Part shown: positions 42,459 through 52,142 of the stretch, piece by piece
How the letters are laid out: the number at the start of each line of letters is the position of its first letter
Position numbering within the stretch: the stretch's first letter is position 1
Origin: Chitinophagaceae bacterium
Lineage (GTDB): Bacteria > Bacteroidota > Bacteroidia > Chitinophagales > Chitinophagaceae
Direction of reading: 5' to 3'
DNA: 52,643 bases
Assembly (NCBI GenBank): GCA_028288595.1
Contig: JAQBNK010000107.1
Coordinates: 1-52,643, forward strand
Position numbers and translations under genes: made by a program
The notes under the pieces: model-generated
Databases searched by the model: none
The model's input: only the letters and a program-made list of their open reading frames with translations
Told to the model about the DNA's origin: nothing

Positions 42459-43628
42459 ATGAACTCACTTACAAAAAACAGGATACAATCCGTTGACCTG
42501 CTAAGAGGATTGGTTATGATCATTATGGCATTGGATCATACAAGAGATTATTTTCATTCCTCTGCTCAATTATATCCTCCTCTCGATCTTTCTCATACCA
42601 GCGCAGCTATCTTTCTAACGAGATGGATCACGCATTTTTGTGCTCCTGTATTTATGTTTCTCGCCGGAACCTCCGCTTATCTTGTAGGGCAACGCAAAAG
42701 CAAAAAGGAATTATCCTTTTTTTTATTAACAAGGGGTTTATGGCTCATGTTCCTTGACCTGTCTGTAATTGGATTCGGATGGACATTTAATATCCATTTT
42801 CCCGCATTCTTTTTTGATACACTTTGGGCGCTGGGTGTAAGCATGGTTGCTTTATCGATATTTATTCATTTACCATTTAAAGTTATCCTCGCACTTGGCA
42901 TCATTATATCAGCAGGGCATAACCTGTTAGATAATTTCCATGTACAGGGAAATAACTTACTGGCATTTCTCTGGGGTGAGGTCCACGATCAAAGAATTTT
43001 TAAGTTCGGAGGTTATACACTTATGACTGCTTACCCGGTTCTTTCCTGGATAGGCATAATCGCTTTGGGTTATTGCTTTGGCGCTTTATATAAAAATGGG
43101 TCTGATCCGGTTAAAAGAAAAAGATCGCTGCTATTACTTGGAAGCTCTGCCATTATTTTATTTATCCTTCTGCGGGTAGCCAACCTTTATGGTGATCAGC
43201 AATTATGGTCTGCGCAAAAATCAGGATTGTTTACTTTTTTATCTTTCATTAATGTCACTAAATATCCTCCATCATTATTATATACGCTGGTTACACTTGG
43301 ACCCGCAATTATCTTTTTAGCTTTTGCAGAAAAGCCTTTAAATAAAGTTACCTCGGTTATCAGCTTATATGGTAGGGTGCCCATGTTTTACTATTTGCTG
43401 CATATTTATCTAATTCACCTTATGGCAATGGCAGCCGCGCAATTAACGGGGTTTGGCTGGAAAAGTATGATCGTTGACGATTTCCCGGAAGTAAAAGGAT
43501 TTGGGTTTTCTCTCGGCATTGTTTACCTGATATGGATCGGCGTAGTGTTAGTGCTCTATTCTGTTTGTAAATCGTATGATAAATATAAAACAGCTCATAA
43601 AGAAAAATGGTGGCTGAGTTATTTATGA
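42459..43628 (+). CDS. DUF1624 / heparan-glucosaminide acetyltransferase-like membrane protein
   Basis: A 389-residue protein with about ten hydrophobic helices. The opening NRIQSVDLLRGLVMIIMALD, followed by HTRDYFHS and THFCAPVFMFLAGTSAYLVG, is characteristic of the DUF1624/HGSNAT-like acyltransferase family, where the Asp-His region lies in the first helix. These proteins are thought to transfer acyl groups across the membrane to sugars or glycans. The length is typical. It lies 156 bases after the cyclase gene with no evident terminator, so read-through from the signalling operon is possible, but a separate promoter is equally likely. Confidence 0.85.
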   Translation: MNSLTKNRIQSVDLLRGLVMIIMALDHTRDYFHSSAQLYPPLDLSHTSAAIFLTRWITHFCAPVFMFLAGTSAYLVGQRKSKKELSFFLLTRGLWLMFLDLSVIGFGWTFNIHFPAFFFDTLWALGVSMVALSIFIHLPFKVILALGIIISAGHNLLDNFHVQGNNLLAFLWGEVHDQRIFKFGGYTLMTAYPVLSWIGIIALGYCFGALYKNGSDPVKRKRSLLLLGSSAIILFILLRVANLYGDQQLWSAQKSGLFTFLSFINVTKYPPSLLYTLVTLGPAIIFLAFAEKPLNKVTSVISLYGRVPMFYYLLHIYLIHLMAMAAAQLTGFGWKSMIVDDFPEVKGFGFSLGIVYLIWIGVVLVLYSVCKSYDKYKTAHKEKWWLSYL

Positions 43629-43652
43629 TTTGATTAATTAACTCCCTGGTTG

Positions 43653-43702
43653 CACTGATAAATTTCCCGCGGGGTTCCCTGGCGGAGACCCCTGCTCAGA
43701 CG
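43653..43702 (+). repeat. dispersed intergenic repeat, copy D (right half)
   Basis: CACTGATAAATTTCCCGCGG, then CTGGCGGAGACC and CTCAGACG, matching the right end of copy A at 11536-11584 with several changes. The left half of the family consensus is absent. Confidence 0.5.
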
Positions 43703-43722
43703 TTGAAGATGCATGATGCACA

Positions 43723-43757
43723 TTTCACGTTTCACGATTGACGATTGACGATGAAAC
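43723..43757 (+). repeat. tandem heptamer array, five units
   Basis: TTTCACG twice, ATTGACG twice and ATGAAAC in one 7-base register, just right of dispersed repeat copy D and before the permease promoter. Confidence 0.75.
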
Positions 43758-43790
43758 CAGTTACAACGGTGTTACGGAACCGAACACACA

Positions 43791-43824
43791 TTGTAACAAA
43801 AACGGACACAACAATTTACTTTTG
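43791..43824 (+). promoter_or_regulatory. Bacteroidota-type promoter for the FtsX permease gene
   Basis: TTG at 43791-43793 and TACTTTTG at 43817-43824 are separated by 23 bases, fitting the Bacteroidota -33 TTG / -7 TAnnTTTG layout. The implied start of transcription is near 43831, giving a leader of about 80 bases before the ATG at 43913. This is the best promoter match in the window. Confidence 0.5.
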
Positions 43825-43912
43825 TCGTCTTAAAGGATTGATTATTAAAGATTTAATTCTGGGCATATTTTTTACCGGTTTTGATGAACCGATTCTAAAC
43901 GGTCCCTAAACT

Positions 43913-46312
43913 ATGCTCCAAATCTTTTTCGTAAGTGCACTCAGAAATATAGCTAAGCATAAAGTTTTTTCAGCTTTGAATATTGTAGGACTAAGTATAG
44001 GAATTGCGTTAAGCATATTAATTTTCTTATTTGTTATTGACGAAAAGTCTTATGATCGCCAGTATACCGGCAGCGATCAGATCTATCGCAGTTACTATAA
44101 TATCTCCAGGCCTGAAGGAAATGAAATAGTGGCAACAACTCCGCCTACTTTTCCAACGGTTCTTGAAAAATTTCCGGAGGTTGAGTCCTGTACCCGAATG
44201 CTTACTATCAAATCACCTGTACTTTTTGAGCTGGGAGATAAACGTATCTATGAATCAAACGGTGCTTATGTTGATTCGAACTTCTTTTCAATTTTTGATA
44301 TTGCCTTTGTTCGTGGAAATGCCGGAACTGCACTTAACTCGCCGACCAATATTATTATTAATGAAGAATTGGCACAGCGGTACTTCGGAAAGGCCGATGC
44401 GTTAGGCAAAACCATCAAGTTTAACAATGAGCCTTTCAGTGTAACCGGTGTTATCAAAACAATAGCGCATTCCCATCTTAAACTCTCGTATGTTTTACCT
44501 GTATCCGCCACCGGAATTCCGGCGGAGCGTTTAAATGATTGGGGTTGGTACGGATTTATCAATTATGTGAAACTGAAACCAGGCGTAAGCCCTGGAATAT
44601 TGGAAAAGAAATTTCAACCTTACGTTAACGCTTCGGTTAACAAGGAAAAAGGAACAGTCTTTACGGCGCACTTTCAACCCCTGCAGAAAATTCATCTATA
44701 CGCTGCGGACTTTAAATATGATGTGAGCGAGAGAGGTAATATTACTTATGTAAATGCTTTGCTTGCCATCGGATTGTTCATCCTGCTAATCGCCTCTTTT
44801 AATTTTATCAATCTTTCTACTGCACGATCACTCCAGCGGGCCAAAGAAGTGGGTATTAAGAAGACATTGGGAGCTGACAGAAGTCACCTCTTTATGCAAT
44901 TTATGTTCGAGAGTCTTTTGATTATTATATTCAGTACCATTGTCGCTGTTTCACTGGCCTTTATTGCGCTACCCGGTTTGAATTGGTTTGCCGGAAAAGA
45001 CCTGTCAGTGAATGCCTTGTTTTCCCCGCGGATGGTCGCTGCTATTATCGGCTTGATAATAACAGTGGCCCTGCTTGCAGGTGCTTACCCCGCAATTGCC
45101 CTGTCAAAATTTCGTCCTGCAGATGTTCTCAAAGGAGGGCATGAAACCGGTCAAAGGAACCGTTCCGTGCCATGGGTTCGTAATAGCCTGGTTGTCGTTC
45201 AATTCGCACTGTCTGTCTTGCTGATTATTTGCTCGATTACGGTAATAAAACAGGTGAATTATATGCAGTCCAAGGATCTTGGATTCAATGATGACCAGGT
45301 ATTATTATTTAGCATGCGCGGCAAGACCATGCGCAATAACGCAAATACATTTAAAAATGAGCTAAGTGAAATATCGTCGGTTAAAGGCGTATCGGTTGGT
45401 TATGGCTTTCCCGGGGATGCGTTTGGAGATGGAGAAATTACCGTTACAGGTACTAACACAAAGGTAAAGTCAGTGCTTCTAATGGCCGATGCGCAGTACA
45501 TCCCCACATTAGGATTGAACATACTGCAAGGCAGAAACTTTAACGACAAACTTCCTACGGATGCCGACAATGCATTCATAATTAATGAAACCGCTGTTAC
45601 TGCTATGGGCTTGCAAAATGCAAAGTCCGCTATCGGAAAACGAATATCATGGCCTACATGGCGAAATCAGGATTCTTTGAAATCGGGAAGTATTGTTGGA
45701 GTCGTTAAAGACTTTCACTATAAGAGTGTGCATGATAAAATTGAGCCCGTCGTAATGATGATTTATCCGCCTGCCGCTTCAAAGGTGGCCGTTAAGTTGT
45801 CAGGTGACAAGATGGAAAGTTCAATTCAACAAATCCGGCAGATATGGAATAAGTTTTCACCGGACTATCCTTTAGATTACGTTTTTTTAGATGATACATT
45901 TCAAAAAATGTATGAAGCAGAAAGAAAACTTAAAAGTCTTTTGTCTGTATTTACGGGCCTGGCAGTATCTGTTGCCTGTTTGGGACTATTGGGACTGGCG
46001 GCATATGCTGCGCAACGTCGCCGCAAAGAAATCAGTATTCGAAAGGTCCTCGGGGCAAGCAGTATGCGTGTCGCAATGATGTTAACTTTGGAATTGATCA
46101 AACTGGTATTTATTTCACTACTGATTGCTACACCAATTGCCTGGCGGATTATGAGTAGCTGGCTAACCGACTTTTCTTATCGTATCACACAAGACATTTC
46201 GATCTTTGGACTAGCGGCCTTTATTGCCATCCTGGTAGCTACGTTAACCGTAGGAACGCAGGCATTGAAAGCGGCTATGACCTCACCGGTTAAAAACCTG
46301 AAGCAAGATTAA
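43913..46312 (+). CDS. FtsX/MacB-type ABC transporter permease, orphan
   Basis: A 799-residue membrane protein with duplicated MacB-periplasmic and FtsX units. The start FFVSALRNIAKHKVFSALNI and KRAKEVGIKKTLGA-type loop (QRAKEVGIKKTLGADRSHL) mark the first half; RRRKEISIRKVLGASSMRVA marks the second. Helices lie near residues 20-42, 280-305, 330-355, 380-400, 425-445, 680-700, 730-750 and 765-785. This tandem form is very common in Bacteroidota, usually without an adjacent ATPase, as here. It may work as a mechanotransmission or efflux component with a separately encoded MacB-like ATPase. It has its own promoter (43791-43824) and terminator (46323-46360), so it is monocistronic. Confidence 0.92.
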   Translation: MLQIFFVSALRNIAKHKVFSALNIVGLSIGIALSILIFLFVIDEKSYDRQYTGSDQIYRSYYNISRPEGNEIVATTPPTFPTVLEKFPEVESCTRMLTIKSPVLFELGDKRIYESNGAYVDSNFFSIFDIAFVRGNAGTALNSPTNIIINEELAQRYFGKADALGKTIKFNNEPFSVTGVIKTIAHSHLKLSYVLPVSATGIPAERLNDWGWYGFINYVKLKPGVSPGILEKKFQPYVNASVNKEKGTVFTAHFQPLQKIHLYAADFKYDVSERGNITYVNALLAIGLFILLIASFNFINLSTARSLQRAKEVGIKKTLGADRSHLFMQFMFESLLIIIFSTIVAVSLAFIALPGLNWFAGKDLSVNALFSPRMVAAIIGLIITVALLAGAYPAIALSKFRPADVLKGGHETGQRNRSVPWVRNSLVVVQFALSVLLIICSITVIKQVNYMQSKDLGFNDDQVLLFSMRGKTMRNNANTFKNELSEISSVKGVSVGYGFPGDAFGDGEITVTGTNTKVKSVLLMADAQYIPTLGLNILQGRNFNDKLPTDADNAFIINETAVTAMGLQNAKSAIGKRISWPTWRNQDSLKSGSIVGVVKDFHYKSVHDKIEPVVMMIYPPAASKVAVKLSGDKMESSIQQIRQIWNKFSPDYPLDYVFLDDTFQKMYEAERKLKSLLSVFTGLAVSVACLGLLGLAAYAAQRRRKEISIRKVLGASSMRVAMMLTLELIKLVFISLLIATPIAWRIMSSWLTDFSYRITQDISIFGLAAFIAILVATLTVGTQALKAAMTSPVKNLKQD

Positions 46313-46322
46313 CTACGGATAT

Positions 46323-46360
46323 TTAAGCGGTAGGGTATTACCAATCGCTTAATTTTTTTT
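46323..46360 (+). terminator. intrinsic terminator after the FtsX permease gene
   Basis: A perfect 7-base stem TTAAGCG (46323-46329) / CGCTTAA (46346-46352), with GTA/TAC able to extend the pairing inside the loop, is followed directly by eight T residues (46353-46360). It starts ten bases after the permease stop. Confidence 0.8.
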
Positions 46361-46373
46361 GAATGTCCATTTA

Positions 46374-46416
46374 CCTGGCTTTTTGTTCTTGCGACTAAGA
46401 CGCTGTTATTTCAGGC
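46374..46416 (+). repeat. possible dispersed repeat fragment (copy E)
   Basis: CCTGGCT, then GCGACTAAGACGCTGTT and a T-rich end with CAGG, resembles the right end of copy C near 21490-21525. The match is short and gapped. Confidence 0.3.
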
Positions 46417-46471
46417 AACCAAAACCTGATATCAGCGTATGTAAGCTAAGGGACTATTAAACCTGGCCTTC

Positions 46472-47473
46472 TTGGAGAAAAAAACACTAGCTACGACTGC
46501 ATATAAAATTGCTCCCATTTCCCCACAGCTTTTTTACGTCGTTTCCCCCTGCTTTAATGAAGCAGACAGCATCAGCCTGTTTTTACATGATTTGGAAAAA
46601 GCGGTGGAACATCTCAACCACCAGTTTCAAGTCGTTGTTGTAAATGATTGTTCGCAGGACCATACGGGAGACATACTTCAACACTTTTGTTTTGCTGCCC
46701 CCAATCTTTCCCTTACCGTTTTACAATTAAAGTTTAATGTAGGCCACCAGGGCGCCATATATCAAGGGTTATTGTATGCACACAGAGCAAAAGCCGAACA
46801 GGTGATTGTTATGGATTGTGACGGAGAAGATGATCCCAGGGCGATTCCCTTACTTGTTCAGCAACGAAGCCACCAGATTGTAAAAGTAAGCAGGGGTAAA
46901 AGGGCAGAAGGCCTGTCGTTTCGCATCGGTTATTTTTTCTACCGGCTTTTATTTAAACTGGTTACCGGCAAACGAATCGACTTTGGCAATTACTGCCTTA
47001 TTAACCGAAATATATTGGAACGTATACAAGCAACATCCTTTGTACACTTCCCGGCTTACCTCCTAAAACAAAAGGCGAGTTCCACTCAAATCATTTACAA
47101 CAGAGGTAAACGGCTCAATGGCAAATCAAAGATGGGATCAAAGGGACTTTTACTACACGCCTTCCGGTCAATGATTGAATTTGCAGAAGACCTGCTTATG
47201 CTTTTTTTAAGGCTTTTTATTTTCAATATGATTCTTTTTGCAGGATTGATGATCAATATTTTTTACCAAAAGTTCATTTCCCATGAAGCTATTCTCGGAT
47301 GGTTCAGCACCCTGGCAGTAAGCCTCCTTATACTGGCTGTTATCTCCATTGGCTTTTTTATCATCGGCGTACTTTTGCTTAATCTCACCTACCAACAAAA
47401 TGCCCGTTCCTATAAAGAAATTTATTCTCTTCAACGCAAGCCCATCATCGATGCAGTGGAGACCACAGCGTAA
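46472..47473 (+). CDS. family 2 glycosyltransferase (DPM1/GtrB-like) with membrane anchor
   Basis: The only start after an in-frame stop at 46442 is TTG 46472, giving 333 residues (MEKKTLATTAYKIAPISPQ). The GT-A core has FYVVSPCFNEADSISLFLHD, VVVNDCSQDHTGD and the acidic motif VIVMDCDGEDDPRAIPLL, as in dolichyl/undecaprenyl-phosphate sugar transferases. Two C-terminal helices (LFIFNMILFAGLMINIFY and LAVSLLILAVISIGFFIIG) anchor it in the inner membrane. It overlaps the GT39 gene by 23 bases. GtrB-like enzymes make a lipid-linked sugar that a GT39/GT-C enzyme uses as donor outside the membrane, so the pair probably glycosylates an envelope polymer or protein. Confidence 0.85.
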   Translation: MEKKTLATTAYKIAPISPQLFYVVSPCFNEADSISLFLHDLEKAVEHLNHQFQVVVVNDCSQDHTGDILQHFCFAAPNLSLTVLQLKFNVGHQGAIYQGLLYAHRAKAEQVIVMDCDGEDDPRAIPLLVQQRSHQIVKVSRGKRAEGLSFRIGYFFYRLLFKLVTGKRIDFGNYCLINRNILERIQATSFVHFPAYLLKQKASSTQIIYNRGKRLNGKSKMGSKGLLLHAFRSMIEFAEDLLMLFLRLFIFNMILFAGLMINIFYQKFISHEAILGWFSTLAVSLLILAVISIGFFIIGVLLLNLTYQQNARSYKEIYSLQRKPIIDAVETTA

Positions 47474-49289
47474 TGCTTTACCACTATATACCATCTTACT
47501 GCTTGCGCTGGTGTTGCGCCTTATCTATCTAAACTTTCAAAGCCTCTGGCTTGATGAACTTCACACGATGAATGAAGCCTCGCCACGGATTTCATGGAAA
47601 GAACTTTTTGCTTATCTAAAATGTTGCGACCAGCATCCCCCGTTTGCCTTCATTATAGAGAGGATATCTTTTACGCTTTTTGGCCATAACGCCTTTGCAG
47701 CACGCCTCCCTTCTGCCCTCGCCGGCACAGCAAGCGTTGGCGCAATGTATCTACTGGCGAAAGAGATCGGTGGCAGGCAGTTAGGGTTGATGGCAGCACT
47801 GATTTGCTCTTTAAACCCTTATAATATAGAATACTCCCAGGAAGCAAGGGATTATATTTTTGCTTTTTTGTTTTCAGCACTTTCGTATTGTTATTTTATC
47901 CGGCTGATTAAACTGCCATCAAGAAAAATGGCAATACAATATGGTTTGTTTTCGGCTTTGCTGGTCTATAGTCATTACTACGGTTTGTTCGTGCTAGCCT
48001 CACAGGTTTTTTTGGCAGTGATTTTTTTATTACAGGAAAAGGGAAAAGAAAGAACGACACTTTTTAAATTCTTTTTAATCAGTGCGTCCATTGTTACCGT
48101 TCTTTATCTTCCCTGGATACCTTACTTTATTGAACAGTTAAAGATTAAGTCCTTTTGGATCACCGCTGTTCCTTCGAGTTTCTTGCAGGATTACTTCTTT
48201 GAGTACTTCGGAAAGGTGGAAAGCATAAAGCCGCTGCTGCTGCTGCTGGTCTTTTTCTATGTCGCACATGTGCTGCTTTACGCTAAGAAAGAAGATGGAC
48301 CACTCAAGAGGAATACTTTGCCTTTTTCTTTTCTTCTGCTACTGTCCTGGATCTTTGTAAGCCTGCTGATCCCTTACCTGCGCTCCTTACTGGTCGTATC
48401 GATGCTTTATCCCCGGTACGGAATTATTGTTTTACCTGCTTTTATTTTACTTATTACCTACGCTTTTCAGCTGATTCGATATCCGTTACTTAGATATTGT
48501 TTACTTACGCTTTTTTTGGTGTTAACACTTGCAGACTTTCTTTTTGTTAGAAAATATTACTCCTCCGTGAGCAAATCCCAGTTCCGGGAAATGACTTCCT
48601 ATGTGATAAAAGAAAACAAGGAAAACTATCCCATCGTAAACAACAAAACCTGGTGGCAGCAAAGCTATTATCTCGAAAAGGGCGGTTCAAAAGCGGCTTT
48701 GTTAACCGAACCTGCTGCAGGACTCTTTGATTCGATCCGGCTAAAAAGTTCTGTCAAGTATCGCCTTGAAGGCTTTTGGCTTGTCGGGGCGCAGGGTGAA
48801 AAAATGCCTGATGAAAATACAAAAGCAAGCTTGGATAGTGCCTACCAGGTTGTTCAACAAAAACAATTTTATGACGCCTGGGCGCAACTCTATGTGCGTA
48901 GGGATGTATCGAAGGCGAAGTGGATACAGGTAAAGTATGACCAGTTCATCGGAGGGGCTGTTCTGGCCGATCAGCATCTGCTTGCACTATACAGCGGATC
49001 AGTAAAAACTGGCGAACTCACACTGCCCAAAGGAAAATATAGGCTGGTGATTACAGCTCAGGGCCAAATGGCAAAAAATGACTATCCCCATCTTATTCTC
49101 TATTGCAATAGTAAAAAGATTGGCAGTTATTACCTGAATGCGGACCTTGAAGACAAGGAGTTTTCTTTTGAAAACGACCTGGATGGGCCAATAAGCATAA
49201 CCATTGAAATGGACAATGACTACAGTGAACCGGGCAAAGAAGATAGAAATGCCTTTTTGCAGCTATTAACCATCAAAGCGCTAAACTAA
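47451..49289 (+). CDS. GT39-like (GT-C) membrane glycosyltransferase
   Basis: The ATG at 47451 (MQWRPQRNALPLYTILLLAL) overlaps the GT2 gene by 23 bases; an earlier ATG at 47349 would lie inside the neighbour and is unlikely. The 612-residue product has about ten to twelve helices. The first periplasmic loop carries the GT-C acidic motif SLWLDELHTMNEA, and a second site reads PYNIEYSQEARDYI, the EARxY pattern of GT39/ArnT-like enzymes. A soluble C-terminal domain of about 200 residues follows, partly beta-rich (GELTLPKGKYRLVIT). It should transfer a sugar from a polyprenyl-phosphate donor made by the adjacent GT2 enzyme. The acceptor is unknown. Confidence 0.85.
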   Translation: MQWRPQRNALPLYTILLLALVLRLIYLNFQSLWLDELHTMNEASPRISWKELFAYLKCCDQHPPFAFIIERISFTLFGHNAFAARLPSALAGTASVGAMYLLAKEIGGRQLGLMAALICSLNPYNIEYSQEARDYIFAFLFSALSYCYFIRLIKLPSRKMAIQYGLFSALLVYSHYYGLFVLASQVFLAVIFLLQEKGKERTTLFKFFLISASIVTVLYLPWIPYFIEQLKIKSFWITAVPSSFLQDYFFEYFGKVESIKPLLLLLVFFYVAHVLLYAKKEDGPLKRNTLPFSFLLLLSWIFVSLLIPYLRSLLVVSMLYPRYGIIVLPAFILLITYAFQLIRYPLLRYCLLTLFLVLTLADFLFVRKYYSSVSKSQFREMTSYVIKENKENYPIVNNKTWWQQSYYLEKGGSKAALLTEPAAGLFDSIRLKSSVKYRLEGFWLVGAQGEKMPDENTKASLDSAYQVVQQKQFYDAWAQLYVRRDVSKAKWIQVKYDQFIGGAVLADQHLLALYSGSVKTGELTLPKGKYRLVITAQGQMAKNDYPHLILYCNSKKIGSYYLNADLEDKEFSFENDLDGPISITIEMDNDYSEPGKEDRNAFLQLLTIKALN

Positions 49290-49346
49290 ACTAGCGTTAT
49301 TTGTATTACCCGCAGTCATCATAGTTTGATATGCTTACATGATTAT

Positions 49347-50714
49347 TTATCCTTCCAGTTGTTGAATCGTTTTCTTTGCAGCCTCCAGCCTTATCTTCTT
49401 ATTTTTCTCTACCATTATTTTTGTAATCCATTTCTCCAGTTTATGATGCAGTGGAATAAGCAGGGCACCAATAGCAATTAATACAAGCAACATTAACACA
49501 GGCGAATCATTTGTTGCATGAGCTAAGTAAGGATGAATAAAAAGATTAATAAATTCAAACAATGCAAGTAAACCCAGCACACCAAAGAACTCTATAAATT
49601 TTGTTTTTACAATTATGCTGCGGCTGAGCAGAAGAAATAGAATTATAAATGTGATTAGTGTAATAGCGATTGCCGCATATTGAATGTTTTGTTTTCTTTC
49701 TTCCTTTAATTTTAATTCTGCGACAACAATTTCCTGCTGCCTTAATTGTTCAGCAAAATCGAGGCTTTGCATTTTTTGCACTTCCTGGATAGTGTTCAAA
49801 CTATCTTTAGCGGAAGTATAAGTAAGCAAATATTTAAGGGCACTATCAATTTTATTTTGTTTGGAATATATTTCATATAAAGAATAAGCTGGCGTAATGA
49901 CCCAACTGATCGTCTCTGAACTGGAAATGTCATATGCGTTTTTAGAATAAAAGAAATTAGAATCAGCAACTCCTGTGTTTTTATAGAATCCGGCAAGCCG
50001 TAAATAAGCATTTCGCAGTAAGCGGTTTGAATGTTTAGCTTTTGCATCGTCCAATGCTAATCGATAATAAGTAACACTAAGGGCAGGGTTTTTAAGACCT
50101 TCGTGTATCTGCCCTAATTCGAGAAGAATATAAGGTATAACAACATCATATTTTACTCTTCTTGCTGCTTCGTATGCCATGGTAGCACAAATAAGAGCTG
50201 AGTCAAATTGCCCTGTTTCTATATATGCTTTCGCTAAATTGGTTAAACCATAATTTTTAGAATCTCCGGCACTTTGCCATAAAGCAACAGCTTTTTTATA
50301 ATCAAAAATCTTTGCCTTGCCGGTTTTAAAATTACCCAGCAGTAAGTACATAGCTCCCATCACTCTGGGATTGTTATCCGGCTCCGCGATTTTCAACCCC
50401 TTCAAAACGTATTCATATCCTTTCGCTTTATTGTCTAAACGATAAAAAGTATATCCTACCTCAGCATACCCAACAGATTCTAAACTATTTATTTTTCTTT
50501 GCTGTCCTATTTCCAAAACTTTGCGTGCATAAAACATATTCGAATCGGTAGAATGGGATTCATATGAATCGAACAGATCAGTCATGGCATCAATCCTTAC
50601 GCCATCATTCATTGAACTTGCTATAATTTTTAATAAGCTATCGGCTTTGAAATCCTGAGCGAGAAGATTTGCTGATAAACTGTAAAGAAGTAAGCTGAAA
50701 AATATTTTTTTCAT
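49347..50714 (-). CDS. TPR protein with three C-terminal transmembrane helices, paralog 1
   Basis: A 455-residue exported protein with signal KKIFFSLLLYSLSANLLAQ. Residues about 25-300 are TPR-like helical repeats (TDSNMFYARKVLEIGQQ, FDSALICATMAYEAAR, KNPALSVTYYRLALDDA). After a coiled segment come three helices (IQYAAIAITLITFIILFLLL, FGVLGLLALFEFINLFIH, VLMLLVLIAIGALLIPL) and a short basic tail KIMVEKNKKIRLEAAKK. The layout is like the sensor half of Bacteroidota TPR histidine kinases, but the kinase is missing. It is one of three tandem paralogs with almost identical C-termini. The role is unknown; a membrane sensor or adaptor is plausible. Confidence 0.82.
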   Translation of the reverse strand: MKKIFFSLLLYSLSANLLAQDFKADSLLKIIASSMNDGVRIDAMTDLFDSYESHSTDSNMFYARKVLEIGQQRKINSLESVGYAEVGYTFYRLDNKAKGYEYVLKGLKIAEPDNNPRVMGAMYLLLGNFKTGKAKIFDYKKAVALWQSAGDSKNYGLTNLAKAYIETGQFDSALICATMAYEAARRVKYDVVIPYILLELGQIHEGLKNPALSVTYYRLALDDAKAKHSNRLLRNAYLRLAGFYKNTGVADSNFFYSKNAYDISSSETISWVITPAYSLYEIYSKQNKIDSALKYLLTYTSAKDSLNTIQEVQKMQSLDFAEQLRQQEIVVAELKLKEERKQNIQYAAIAITLITFIILFLLLSRSIIVKTKFIEFFGVLGLLALFEFINLFIHPYLAHATNDSPVLMLLVLIAIGALLIPLHHKLEKWITKIMVEKNKKIRLEAAKKTIQQLEG

Positions 50715-50723
50715 ATCAGTTAA

Positions 50724-52130
50724 TTAATTTTGCCCTTCCAGTTGTTCAATAGTTTTCCTGGCCGCTTCCAATCTGATCTTTTTATTTTTCTCCACCATTA
50801 TTTTGGTTATCCATTTCTCCAGTTTATGATGTAATGGAATAAGCAGGGCACCAATAGCAATTAATACAAGCAACATTAACACAGGCGAATCATTTGTTGC
50901 ATGAGCCAAGTAAGGATGAATTAAAAGATTAATAAATTCAAATACTGCAAGTAAACCCAGCACACTGAAGAACTCTATAAAATTTGTTTTTACCATTATG
51001 CTGCGGCTGAGCAGAAGGAACAGAATTATAAAAGCAATAAGTGCAATTACTATTGCGGCATATTGAAGATTATTCTTCCGTTCCTTTAGTTCGCTTTGCT
51101 TTTGCTGTAGTATTTCATTTTGCCTCTCCGCTTCATTGACGGTGAGGGCTGACATTTCTGCTTTTCGTTTAGAAGTAAAAAGGCTATCCCGCAGGTCAGA
51201 AGCCAGCTTAAAATACTGTACGGCCTTATCATTGTCCTTTCCCATATACAGCTCTGCAAGCAGGCTGCGGGCTTTAAGTTTAAATACAGACCTTGTTGTT
51301 TCATTGGCAGAAACCAGCGATTTTTCAGCATAGATAAGGGCTGAATCGGTCTGTCCTGTAAGGTTAAATGTGTGAGACAAATACCACTGAATCTCGGGAA
51401 GCAGGTCACGAGCCTGATCCCTTGGTGAATTAAGCGCATGAGACAGGCTCACTTGAAAATACGACAGGGCCAGTGTATAGTTCTTCAGCAGTAACTGAGC
51501 CCGCCCTAAACCTCTGAAAGCAAATGCAAATCCGATCTTTTTTAAATAGGAAGTGTCCTGCGTGGCATACACATAGCTTTCCTGTAAATAGATCAATGCA
51601 GAATCAGCCACTTTAAGTGAAGCATAACCCGACCCTATATTGTGAGCAGTTATCTCGGTCATTAGATTATTTTTAGTAAGCCGGGCAAATAGGTAAGCCT
51701 GCTTTGCATAAGTGATTGCTCTTTCGTAATCCTCTTCACCCGAATAGAGATCACCTATATAAATGAGGCAGCCGATCATTCCGGCGGTATCCTTTAATTC
51801 TTCATAGCGCCTCAGCGCAGTTAGTGCCAGCGATAATGCTTTCGGGTGGTTCTCTTTCCTGTAGTAGTAGCGGTACTGCTCCGTGAGGCTGCGGGCTTCA
51901 CCGGGTAACCAATGCAATTTTTGCGACAATGCCAAACCCTTATTGCTGTAAAATAAAGCGGAATCTGAAGCTTTGTTATTATAATAGTTTGACAGCCTGT
52001 TATAGTACTTTGCCGTAGTAGTATCGTTTTTAGGAAAAGCGATCAATTTCAGAATGCTGTCAATCTTTATTCTTTGGGCAAATGAAAAGCTTCCTGTCAA
52101 TATAAAAAGTATAAAAATTATTTTTTTCAT
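50724..52130 (-). CDS. TPR protein with three C-terminal transmembrane helices, paralog 2
   Basis: A 468-residue exported protein (signal KKIIFILFILTGSFSFAQR), nine bases from paralog 1 in the same direction. TPR-like repeats fill about residues 30-320 (LALTALRRYEELKDTAGMIG, ERAITYAKQAYLFARL, KNYTLALSYFQVSLSHA). A coiled segment NEAERQNEILQQKQSELKER leads to the same three membrane helices and basic tail as its neighbours. The TPR halves of the paralogs differ strongly, while the membrane segments are nearly identical at DNA level over 49452-49522 and 50835-50905. The divergent repeats probably recognise different partners or ligands. Confidence 0.82.
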   Translation of the reverse strand: MKKIIFILFILTGSFSFAQRIKIDSILKLIAFPKNDTTTAKYYNRLSNYYNNKASDSALFYSNKGLALSQKLHWLPGEARSLTEQYRYYYRKENHPKALSLALTALRRYEELKDTAGMIGCLIYIGDLYSGEEDYERAITYAKQAYLFARLTKNNLMTEITAHNIGSGYASLKVADSALIYLQESYVYATQDTSYLKKIGFAFAFRGLGRAQLLLKNYTLALSYFQVSLSHALNSPRDQARDLLPEIQWYLSHTFNLTGQTDSALIYAEKSLVSANETTRSVFKLKARSLLAELYMGKDNDKAVQYFKLASDLRDSLFTSKRKAEMSALTVNEAERQNEILQQKQSELKERKNNLQYAAIVIALIAFIILFLLLSRSIMVKTNFIEFFSVLGLLAVFEFINLLIHPYLAHATNDSPVLMLLVLIAIGALLIPLHHKLEKWITKIMVEKNKKIRLEAARKTIEQLEGQN

Positions 52131-52142
52131 ATGTAATAAATT

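Noticed and set aside
47349-47450. Upstream ATG extending the GT39 gene by 34 residues
   Set aside because: The extension overlaps the GT2 coding sequence deeply and has no membrane or motif character; the ATG at 47451 directly precedes the first helix.
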